A stretch of DNA of 5,207 nucleotides from Eubacterium sp. (lineage in GTDB: Bacteria; Bacillota; Clostridia; Oscillospirales; Acutalibacteraceae): assembly GCA_029052085.1 (NCBI GenBank), contig JAIDJS010000017.1, positions 1-5,207 on the forward strand, written 5' to 3'. Each line of letters opens with the position of its first letter. The first letter of the stretch is position 1. Below are positions 1 to 5,207 of this stretch, one piece after another. Below the pieces are notes generated by a model, which saw nothing but the letters and a program-made list of their open reading frames with translations, had not been told where the DNA came from and ran no database searches. The translations under genes were made by a program, and so were the position numbers.

Positions 1-417
1 AAATCTTTTATTGAAAGCATCAAAAAGATTTGCGAGGAAAACGGTGCAGAACTTATGCTTGTAAGTGTTCCGTGTGATAAAAACTGGAACTGCGAACGCC
101 ATAATCCGGCTGCTGAACTTTCTGAGAAGCTTGGCATTGAATTTATGGATATGAATTATATGCAGGATGAAATTCCGATTGACTGGTCCTGCGATTCACG
201 AGATGGGGGAGAGCATCTGAATCAGTCCGGAGCTGAAAAGGTAACCTCTTATTTCGGAGCATATCTTAACGCTAAGAATATCTTTACTGACCATAGAAAT
301 GATAAAAGCTTTGAAGATTGGAATAAAGCATATAAAAGCTTTCTGAAAGAGGTTGAAAAAGTTAAAACTAAGGATAAGCTTAATGATGATAAAAAACAAA
401 AAAAGACTAAATCGTAA
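1..417 (+). CDS. SGNH/GDSL-type hydrolase, C-terminal part (5' end outside window)
   Basis: The reading frame is open from base 1 to the TAA at 415-417, giving 138 visible residues; the true start lies upstream, and the internal ATG at 55 is not a likely start because the frame continues before it. The diagnostic part is an Asp-Gly-Gly-Glu-His-Leu-Asn block followed by Gln-Ser-Gly-Ala-Glu-Lys (His codon at 214-216, Asp codon at 202-204). This resembles the last conserved block of SGNH hydrolases, which carries the catalytic Asp and His. The upstream SVP...NW...ERHN stretch and the later DHRND...W segment fit a clostridial SGNH subgroup often found in cell-surface polysaccharide acyl-transfer loci; that role is inference. 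The Ser nucleophile and any N-terminal membrane anchor would be outside the window. The last 30 or so residues are lysine-rich and hydrophilic, partly encoded by the terminator A-run. Substrate unknown. The gene converges on the kinase at 443-1342. Confidence 0.75.
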   Translation, partial: KSFIESIKKICEENGAELMLVSVPCDKNWNCERHNPAAELSEKLGIEFMDMNYMQDEIPIDWSCDSRDGGEHLNQSGAEKVTSYFGAYLNAKNIFTDHRNDKSFEDWNKAYKSFLKEVEKVKTKDKLNDDKKQKKTKS

Positions 418-433
418 GGATTTAGTCTTTTTT
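399..433. terminator. Bidirectional intrinsic terminator between convergent genes
   Basis: A perfect inverted repeat pairs AAAAGACTAAATC (401-413) with GATTTAGTCTTTT (419-431) around a 5-nt loop, and extends by A-T pairs to 399/433. On the plus strand the stem ends in a T-run (428-433). On the minus strand the complement of the A-rich stretch 391-404 gives a longer, once-interrupted U-tract. It can therefore stop transcripts from both sides. The left arm lies inside the end of the hydrolase gene, whose TAA (415-417) sits in the loop; the kinase stop codon is only about 10 bases away on the other side. The stem is AT-rich, so strength depends on the U-tracts. Confidence 0.8.
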
Positions 434-442
434 GTTGCAAAT

Positions 443-1342
443 TTATTGCTTTTTTAATTCCAAAAGCTCTTTTTCATTTACATAAGCGGAAAGTGCGCCA
501 ACAGCGGTAACAGCTTTTCCCCCTGTTATATTGCCGAATTCAATGCAGCCCTTAAGCGGATAATCATGAAATAACCCATAAATAAAGCCTGCAAGAAAAG
601 CATCGCCTGCGCCTGTGCTGTCAACATTTTTAAACTGCTCAAGACTCGGGCAGAAGAAATAATCATCACCGTCAATGCCTATACAACCGTCCTTATCCAC
701 CTTGACAACAACCTTGTCAAAATATTTTTTTAAAGCATATGCAGCATCCCTGGCATTGCTGCAGCCTGTTATTGTGAGTGCTTCCTCTTGATTTGGTGTG
801 TAATAGTCTGCAATTTTTAACAGCTCATCATATTTTTCAAAAGTAAGTTCGTCATCCCATCCCATATCAAGCACCATTATTGTTCCTTCATCCTTAAGCC
901 TTTTGTAAACATCAATGAAGCCGCCGGGGGACATCATACAGATTTTTGCGCCTTTGGCGATATTGTAAAATTCCTCCTTAGCCTGTTCATCAGGCTCAAT
1001 GCTGCCCTTGCCGTATGTAATAAAGCTTCTGTCATTTTCAAGAATGATTGCCGAGGTAATATTAAGCGGTATTCCGCTTCCTTTGTAAAGATTCGTTGGC
1101 TCAACCTTATTTTCCTCAAACTTTTCTTTGGCAAATTCGGAAAAAATATCCGTTCCAAGCTCTGTTGCAATTTTTGCTTCAATGCCAAGTCTGCCTGCAT
1201 TTATCAGTGTAGCAGGAAGTCCTCCGCCAAGCTGTAATGAGAATTTATCTGTATAAATCTCCTCGCCGATGTTTGGAATTCTCGGCATATTTTCGTATAA
1301 AAGGTCAACATTTGTTGCACCTGCGCCCGCGATAAAAGCCAT
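443..1342 (-). CDS. PfkB-family carbohydrate (or nucleoside) kinase, substrate unknown
   Basis: A complete 299-residue protein, a normal length for the ribokinase/PfkB family, which transfers phosphate from ATP to a sugar or nucleoside hydroxyl in the cytoplasm. The N-terminus GAGATNVDLL (5-14) is the typical first strand. The glycine-rich segment LGGGLPATLINAGRLG (38-53) matches the first PfkB signature region and contributes to substrate binding. TPNQEEA (182-188) contains the NxxE motif linked to Mg/phosphate binding. DSTGAGDAFLAGF (241-253) is the second PfkB signature, with the anion-hole GAGD and Asp247 as the expected catalytic base. The ATG at 1342 is chosen because an AGGAG site precedes it by a normal distance and the first strand begins at once. 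No residue I can see fixes the substrate: fructose, ribose, another sugar or a nucleoside are all possible. It is divergent from pyrC and convergent with the hydrolase, so it appears to be transcribed alone. Confidence 0.93.
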   Translation of the reverse strand: MAFIAGAGATNVDLLYENMPRIPNIGEEIYTDKFSLQLGGGLPATLINAGRLGIEAKIATELGTDIFSEFAKEKFEENKVEPTNLYKGSGIPLNITSAIILENDRSFITYGKGSIEPDEQAKEEFYNIAKGAKICMMSPGGFIDVYKRLKDEGTIMVLDMGWDDELTFEKYDELLKIADYYTPNQEEALTITGCSNARDAAYALKKYFDKVVVKVDKDGCIGIDGDDYFFCPSLEQFKNVDSTGAGDAFLAGFIYGLFHDYPLKGCIEFGNITGGKAVTAVGALSAYVNEKELLELKKQ

Positions 1343-1348
1343 AATAAA

Positions 1349-1356
1349 CTCTCCTG
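1349..1356 (-). promoter_or_regulatory. Ribosome binding site of the PfkB-family kinase
   Basis: On the minus strand the bases read CAGGAGAG, ending 6 nt before the ATG at 1342-1340. This is a strong Shine-Dalgarno match at a normal distance and supports the chosen kinase start. Confidence 0.85.
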
Positions 1357-1371
1357 TTTATATTTTATTTT

Positions 1372-1400
1372 AGTATATATAAATATAATATATATTTCTA
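1372..1400 (-). promoter_or_regulatory. Probable sigma-A-type promoter of the kinase gene
   Basis: On the minus strand a TATACT box (1377-1372, 5/6 to TATAAT) lies 17 bp downstream of TAGAAA (1400-1395, 4/6 to TTGACA). Transcription would start near 1365, giving a leader of about 22 nt that includes the ribosome binding site. The region is almost pure A/T, so other -10-like hexamers occur nearby (for example TATTAT) and the exact choice is uncertain. A perfect A/T-only inverted repeat (1381-1397) lies in the spacer; in such DNA it may be chance. Confidence 0.5.
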
Positions 1401-1413
1401 TAAAAATATAGCA

Positions 1414-1444
1414 TTGTAACTAATTTGTAATTGACTTAAATTAC
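1414..1444 (+). repeat. Tandem TTGTAAY repeat and inverted repeat at the pyrC -35 (candidate operator)
   Basis: TTGTAAC (1414-1420) and TTGTAAT (1425-1431) are direct repeats with an 11-bp period, about one helical turn, and the second touches the -35 box. Overlapping this, GTAATT (1427-1432) and AATTAC (1439-1444) form an inverted repeat with a 6-bp centre that covers the -35. The position suits a regulator binding site, but the repeats are short and AT-rich and I recognise no known operator, so chance is a real alternative. Confidence 0.3.
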
Positions 1445-1459
1445 TTCATAATATATAAT
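1431..1459 (+). promoter_or_regulatory. Strong sigma-A-type promoter of the pyrC-carA-carB operon
   Basis: TTGACT (1431-1436, 5/6 to the -35 consensus) is followed after exactly 17 bp by a perfect TATAAT (1454-1459). Transcription should begin near 1465-1467, leaving a leader of roughly 24 nt before the pyrC ATG. The upstream DNA is A/T-rich and could act as an UP element. The -35 boxes of this promoter and the divergent kinase promoter are about 30 bp apart, so a protein or RNA polymerase bound at one could affect the other. There is no room for a leader attenuator or riboswitch. Confidence 0.85.
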
Positions 1460-1470
1460 ACTGTAAAATA

Positions 1471-1477
1471 AGAAAGG
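1471..1477 (+). promoter_or_regulatory. Ribosome binding site of pyrC, in a shifted register
   Basis: AGAAAGG ends 12 nt before the ATG at 1490. It matches the 5' part of the full anti-16S complement AGAAAGGAGGTGATC, so the apparently long spacing corresponds to about 9 nt when measured from where AGGAGG would end. That is a normal distance for the ATG at 1490. It also speaks against the out-of-frame ATG at 1479, only 1 nt after the site. Confidence 0.65.
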
Positions 1478-1489
1478 TATGGGCTTAAA

Positions 1490-2764
1490 ATGGCATTGTT
1501 AATAAAAAATGCCCTTATTTTTACGGGCAATAAATTTGAAAAATCAGATGTTCTTATAAATGATTCCAAAATTCAGAGCCTTGGCCCCTCCATTTCTGCT
1601 AATGGAGCAGATCGTGTTTTTGATTGTAAGGATAAGTATTTTTTAATTCCGGGTTTTGTTGATGTACATGTTCATCTTCGAGAGCCCGGTTTTTCTTATA
1701 AGGAAACCATAAAAAGCGGAACTATGGCTGCTGCAAAGGCAGGGTATACGGCTGTTTGCTCAATGCCTAATCTGAATCCTGCGCCGGATTGTATGGAAAA
1801 TCTTGCGATACAGAAGGATATAATCAAAAAGGATGCCGTAATTGATGTTTTTCCGTTTGCGTCAATAACGAAGGGCAGAAAGGGTACAGGCGAATGTGTT
1901 GATTTTGCTTCGCTGAAAAAGAATGTAATCGGCTTTTCCGATGACGGAACAGGCGTACAGACGGATGCACTTATGGAACAGGCTATGGAGCAGTGTGCAA
2001 AGCTTGGCACTGTAATTTCAGCCCACTGCGAGGTTAATGCTCTTTTAAACGGCGGATATATCCACGATGGCGAATACTGCAAAGCGCATAATCATAAAGG
2101 CATCTGCAGTGAAAGCGAATGGGCGCAGATAGAAAGAGACTGCGCACTTGCCGAGAAAACGGGCTGTCAGTATCATGTCTGCCATATCTCAACAAAGGAA
2201 AGTGTAGAGATTATCAGAAAAGCAAAGGCAAGGGGTGTCAGGGTAACCTGTGAAACAGGTCCGCATTATCTTACAATGTGTGATAAGGATTTGCAGGAGA
2301 ACGGCATATTTAAAATGAATCCTCCGCTTCGGGCTGAAGAGGATATGAAAGCACTGATAGAGGGTGTAAAGGATGGTACGATAGATGTTATCGCAACAGA
2401 TCATGCCCCTCATAGTGCCGAAGAGAAATCAAAGGGTCTTGAAAAAAGCGCAATGGGCGTTGTCGGTCTTGAAACAGCCTTTGCCGTGCTTTATACAAAG
2501 CTTGTTAAAACGGGAATCATTTCTCTTGAAAGGCTTGTGCAGATGATGTCTGTTAAGCCGAGAGAAATTTTCAATATAAACGGCGGTGTAATCAAGGAGG
2601 GCGAAACGGCTGATTTGTGCCTGCTTGATTTGGATGCTGAATGGATTGTAAACCCTGATGAATTTGTTTCAATGGGTAAGGCAACTCCGTTTGAAAACTG
2701 GAAAGTACAGGGTAAAAACCTTTTAACTATATTGAGAGGAGAAATTGTTTATGAAGCCATTTAA
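1490..2764 (+). CDS. pyrC: Dihydroorotase (class I)
   Basis: A 424-residue cytoplasmic zinc enzyme of the amidohydrolase superfamily that reversibly cyclises N-carbamoyl-L-aspartate to L-dihydroorotate, the third step of pyrimidine synthesis. The length is normal for the class I (Bacillus-type) family. The small N-terminal beta domain is followed by the TIM barrel. DVHVHLREPG (58-67) holds metal ligands His60 and His62 and substrate-binding Arg64; Asn94 in SMPN is a further expected substrate contact. FSDDGTG (149-155) carries the metal-bridging Asp151 typical of this class, where other dihydroorotases use a carboxylated lysine. AHCE (His179) and HVCHIST (His232) supply the other ligands, and ATDHAPHS (302-309) holds the catalytic Asp304. 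NPPLR (277-281) and GPHYL (257-261) are also conserved. All catalytic residues are present, so it should be active. It is first in the operon and its end overlaps carA by 14 bp. The ligand assignments come from family knowledge. Confidence 0.98.
   Translation: MALLIKNALIFTGNKFEKSDVLINDSKIQSLGPSISANGADRVFDCKDKYFLIPGFVDVHVHLREPGFSYKETIKSGTMAAAKAGYTAVCSMPNLNPAPDCMENLAIQKDIIKKDAVIDVFPFASITKGRKGTGECVDFASLKKNVIGFSDDGTGVQTDALMEQAMEQCAKLGTVISAHCEVNALLNGGYIHDGEYCKAHNHKGICSESEWAQIERDCALAEKTGCQYHVCHISTKESVEIIRKAKARGVRVTCETGPHYLTMCDKDLQENGIFKMNPPLRAEEDMKALIEGVKDGTIDVIATDHAPHSAEEKSKGLEKSAMGVVGLETAFAVLYTKLVKTGIISLERLVQMMSVKPREIFNINGGVIKEGETADLCLLDLDAEWIVNPDEFVSMGKATPFENWKVQGKNLLTILRGEIVYEAI
2737..2753 (+). 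promoter_or_regulatory. Ribosome binding site and start choice of carA
   Basis: AGGAG (2737-2741) lies inside the end of pyrC. It is 9 nt before ATG 2751 but only 3 nt before an in-frame TTG at 2745. The normal spacing and the better start codon favour 2751, which removes two residues (Met-Phe) from the longest possible protein. Confidence 0.8.
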
Positions 2765-3839
2765 CAAAAAAATCGTTCTTGAAAACGGCAGTGAGTTTTA
2801 CGGCTATGCCTTTGGTGCAGATAAGGAAGCTGTGAATGAGCTTGTTTTCAACACTTCAATGGCAGGCTATCAGGAAATTATTTCGGATCCGTCTTATACC
2901 GATCAGATGGTATGTATGACCTATCCGCTTATAGGAAATTATGGTATTACCGATGAGGACTTTGAAACAAGAGTTCCTACAATGGGCGGTCTTATCGTAA
3001 GGGAGTATAACGACCTTCCTTCAAATTTCCGCTATACAAAAACGCTTTCCGAGGTGCTTGATGAATACGATATTCCGGGAATCAGCGGAGTGGATACAAG
3101 AAAAATAACAAGAATTATCCGTGATGAGGGAAGCCAGAAGGTGCTGATTACAGATGCTTCAACACCATATGAGGAAGCACTCAAAAAAGTTAGAGAATAT
3201 GTTATTCCAACCGATATGGTAAGCCGTGTAAGCTGTAAAAAGCGCTGGTATTCAAGAACGCCGAATCATAAGTATGATGTTGTTGCAATAGACTGCGGTA
3301 TTAAGTTGAATATTGTAAGAAAGCTTAATGAAAAGGGCTGTAATGTAACGGTTGTGCCTTTTAATACAACCGCTGAAGAGATTTTGAATATGAATCCTGA
3401 TGGGCTTTTTCTTTCAAACGGTCCGGGTAATCCGGAGGATGTTCAGCCTGTTATCAATGTTGTTAAGGCGCTTAAGGGCAAGCTTCCTATCTTTGGTATC
3501 TGCCTCGGTCATCAGATGATTTCTCTTGCGCTTGGAGCAAGAACCTTTAAAATGAAATTCGGCCACAGAGGCGGCAATCATCCTGTTATGAATATGGAAA
3601 CAGGTAAAATTGAAATTACCTCTCAAAACCATTCCTATGCGGTTGATGCTGCTTCTCTTGCAGGAACAGAGCTTACCTTAACCCATAAAAATCTGCTTGA
3701 TGATACGGCAGAGGGTGTTGAAAGCGTTGAAAATAAGCTTTTCTCTGTTCAGTATCATCCTGAAAGCGCACCCGGTCCGCAGGACAGTGCTTATCTTTTT
3801 GATAAATTTATTTCATTAATGGAAAAGGAGGCTGAGTAA
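2751..3839 (+). CDS. carA: Carbamoyl-phosphate synthase, small (glutaminase) subunit
   Basis: A 362-residue protein, full length for the family (also called pyrAA in Firmicutes). It hydrolyses glutamine and passes the ammonia through a tunnel to CarB, which builds carbamoyl phosphate in the cytoplasm. Residues 1 to about 135 form the CPSase small-chain N-terminal domain, with the conserved [17 protein letters not shown] stretch (33-49). Residues from about 175 onward are a class I glutamine amidotransferase: SNGPGNP (222-228), the nucleophile elbow GICLGHQ (249-255) with Cys251, HRGGNHPV (272-279) and [10 protein letters not shown] (334-343) with His336 and Glu338 completing the triad. All catalytic residues are present. 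It overlaps pyrC by 14 bp, and carB follows after a single base, so the subunits are probably made together by translational coupling. The neighbour pyrC points to pyrimidine supply, though the same enzyme may also feed arginine synthesis. Identification is very secure. Confidence 0.99.
   Translation: MKPFNKKIVLENGSEFYGYAFGADKEAVNELVFNTSMAGYQEIISDPSYTDQMVCMTYPLIGNYGITDEDFETRVPTMGGLIVREYNDLPSNFRYTKTLSEVLDEYDIPGISGVDTRKITRIIRDEGSQKVLITDASTPYEEALKKVREYVIPTDMVSRVSCKKRWYSRTPNHKYDVVAIDCGIKLNIVRKLNEKGCNVTVVPFNTTAEEILNMNPDGLFLSNGPGNPEDVQPVINVVKALKGKLPIFGICLGHQMISLALGARTFKMKFGHRGGNHPVMNMETGKIEITSQNHSYAVDAASLAGTELTLTHKNLLDDTAEGVESVENKLFSVQYHPESAPGPQDSAYLFDKFISLMEKEAE
3823..3831 (+). promoter_or_regulatory. 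Ribosome binding site of carB
   Basis: AAAAGGAGG near the 3' end of carA lies 9 nt before ATG 3841. It is the strongest Shine-Dalgarno match in the window and fixes the carB start, one base after the carA stop codon. Confidence 0.93.
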
Positions 3840-3840
3840 T

Positions 3841-5207
3841 ATGCCAAAGCGTACAGATATTCATAAGATATTAGTTATCGGTTCAGGTCCCATTGTTATC
3901 GGACAGGCTGCTGAATTTGACTATTCGGGTACGCAGGCGTGCCTTTCTCTTCGTGAAGAGGGTTATGAGGTTGTTCTTATAAACTCAAATCCGGCAACCA
4001 TTATGACCGATACAGATATTGCTGATAAGGTTTATATGGAGCCGTTAAATCTTGAATATGTTGCAAGAATTATCCGCCACGAGCGTCCGGATGCCATTCT
4101 TCCGTCACTCGGAGGACAAACCGGTCTGAACCTTGCCGTTCAGCTTGCTAAAAAAGGAATTCTTGAAGAATGTGATGTTGAAATTCTCGGAACCCGCTTT
4201 GAAGCAATTGAGCGTGCAGAGGACAGAGAGCTTTTCAAGGATCTTTGTGAAAAGCTCGGCGAACCGGTTCTTCCGTCCGATATCTGCAACACGCTTGAAG
4301 AGGGTCTTGAAATCGCAGAAAAAATCGGATATCCTGTTGTGCTTCGTCCTGCATTTACCCTTGGCGGTACAGGCGGTGGCTTTGCCGATGATGAAGAGGA
4401 ATGCCGCCTGATGCTTAAAAATGCGCTTGCATTATCTCCTGTTCATCAGGTACTTGTTGAAAAGAGCATTAAGGGCTATAAGGAAATTGAATATGAAGTA
4501 ATGCGTGATGCAAATGATACGGCTATCACAATCTGTAATATGGAAAATATCGACCCTGTCGGTATCCATACGGGTGACTCTATTGTTGTCTGCCCGTCAC
4601 AGACACTTACGAATAAAGAGTATCATATGCTCCGTGATTCTGCATTAAGAATCATCCGTGAGCTTAATATTGAAGGTGGCTGTAATGTTCAGTTTGCACT
4701 TGATCCGCATTCCTTCCAGTATTATCTCATTGAAGTTAATCCCCGTGTGTCACGTTCATCGGCTCTTGCTTCAAAGGCTTCCGGTTATCCTATCGCAAGG
4801 GTTTCGGCTAAAATTGCAGTTGGTATGCACCTTGATGAAATTCAGATTGCAAATACACCTGCTTCCTTTGAGCCTACTCTTGATTATGTTGTTTCAAAAA
4901 TTGCCCGCTTTCCGTTTGATAAGTTTGCCGATGCAAACAACAGCCTGAATACACAGATGAAGGCAACGGGCGAGGTTATGGCTATCGGCAGAACGATTGA
5001 GGAAAGCCTTCTTAAAGCTGTTCGCTCTCTCGAAACAGGCGTATGCCATCTTTATTTAAGCAAATTTGATGATTATTCGGTAGATGAGCTTCTGGATTAT
5101 ATCAGAATCGGAACGGATGACAGGCTTTATGCCATCGCTCAGCTTATCCGCCTGAATGTTGATTTAAACAGAATTTATAATGCAACGAAAATTGATATGT
5201 TCTTTAT
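3841..5207 (+). CDS. carB: Carbamoyl-phosphate synthase, large subunit (N-terminal part, cut by window end)
   Basis: The frame is open with no stop from ATG 3841 to the last base, giving 455 codons; the family is about 1,070 residues long, so roughly two fifths are visible (pyrAB in Firmicutes). CarB uses two ATP to turn bicarbonate and CarA-supplied ammonia into carbamoyl phosphate. The visible part is the pre-ATP-grasp domain ([18 protein letters not shown], 14-31; [10 protein letters not shown], 49-58), the first ATP-grasp domain that makes carboxyphosphate, and the start of the oligomerisation region. [15 protein letters not shown] (164-178) matches CPSase signature 1 and LIEVNPRV (296-303) signature 2, with likely metal/ATP ligands Gln284, Glu298 and Asn300. 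[16 protein letters not shown] (304-319) and [15 protein letters not shown] (371-385) are further hallmark stretches. The second ATP-grasp and the C-terminal allosteric domain, where UMP, IMP or ornithine would act, are outside the window. No frameshift is seen. Confidence 0.99.
   Translation, partial: MPKRTDIHKILVIGSGPIVIGQAAEFDYSGTQACLSLREEGYEVVLINSNPATIMTDTDIADKVYMEPLNLEYVARIIRHERPDAILPSLGGQTGLNLAVQLAKKGILEECDVEILGTRFEAIERAEDRELFKDLCEKLGEPVLPSDICNTLEEGLEIAEKIGYPVVLRPAFTLGGTGGGFADDEEECRLMLKNALALSPVHQVLVEKSIKGYKEIEYEVMRDANDTAITICNMENIDPVGIHTGDSIVVCPSQTLTNKEYHMLRDSALRIIRELNIEGGCNVQFALDPHSFQYYLIEVNPRVSRSSALASKASGYPIARVSAKIAVGMHLDEIQIANTPASFEPTLDYVVSKIARFPFDKFADANNSLNTQMKATGEVMAIGRTIEESLLKAVRSLETGVCHLYLSKFDDYSVDELLDYIRIGTDDRLYAIAQLIRLNVDLNRIYNATKIDMFF

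Noticed and set aside
934..1200. An 88-codon open frame on the minus strand inside the kinase gene.
   Set aside because: It overlaps the PfkB gene in another frame, has no recognisable motif, and the kinase frame explains the DNA fully.
1381..1397. Perfect inverted repeat of A/T only (7-bp arms, 3-bp centre) in the divergent promoter region.
   Set aside because: In pure A/T DNA such palindromes are common by chance, and it contains no G or C to suggest a specific operator; I note it only as part of the kinase promoter spacer.
1696..2413. Minus-strand open frames opposite pyrC.
   Set aside because: They are antisense to conserved dihydroorotase sequence and show no start signal or known motif.
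2745..2750. In-frame TTG as an alternative carA start, adding two residues.
   Set aside because: It is only 3 nt from the AGGAG site, whereas ATG 2751 has a normal 9-nt gap.
4133..4948. Two open frames (4133-4411 and 4658-4948) on the plus strand.
   Set aside because: Both lie out of frame inside carB, whose own frame is open throughout and matches its family closely.
1..5207. A hidden novel system, mobile element, CRISPR array, tRNA or riboswitch.
   Set aside because: The genes are housekeeping or common families, intergenic space is only about 170 bases in total, and I saw no repeat array, terminal repeats, transposase motif or structured leader.

Overview
The window looks like ordinary chromosome from a low-to-moderate GC Gram-positive anaerobe, most likely a gut-type clostridium (Oscillospiraceae/Ruminococcaceae-like). 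I infer this from the AT-rich intergenic DNA, the strong AGGAGG-type ribosome binding sites, the class I dihydroorotase joined to carA/carB, and the style of the SGNH hydrolase tail and PfkB kinase. No species can be named from the sequence alone.

Layout: (1) 1-417, plus strand, is the C-terminal part of an SGNH/GDSL-type hydrolase whose start lies before the window. (2) Around 399-433 a hairpin with T-runs on both sides ends this gene and the convergent kinase gene. (3) 443-1342, minus strand, is a complete PfkB-family sugar/nucleoside kinase of unknown substrate. (4) 1343-1489 is a divergent, very AT-rich promoter region. It carries a near-consensus promoter for the pyrimidine genes and a weaker one for the kinase. 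(5) 1490-2764 pyrC, 2751-3839 carA and 3841-5207+ carB, all plus strand, form a tightly packed operon; carB is cut off by the window end after 455 codons.

Together CarA and CarB make carbamoyl phosphate from glutamine, bicarbonate and ATP. PyrC closes carbamoyl aspartate to dihydroorotate. The aspartate carbamoyltransferase (pyrB) that acts between these steps is not in the window, nor are pyrK/D/E/F, which may lie downstream or elsewhere. All visible catalytic residues are intact. The promoter predicts a leader of only about 24 nt, too short for the PyrR-bound attenuator of Bacillus-type pyr operons, so regulation, if any, must act differently.

I found no mobile element, CRISPR array, structured RNA gene or clearly new system. 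The points most worth checking are the control of the pyrC promoter (a tandem TTGTAAY repeat and an inverted repeat at the -35), the out-of-frame ATG just before pyrC, the compact shared terminator, and the kinase substrate.
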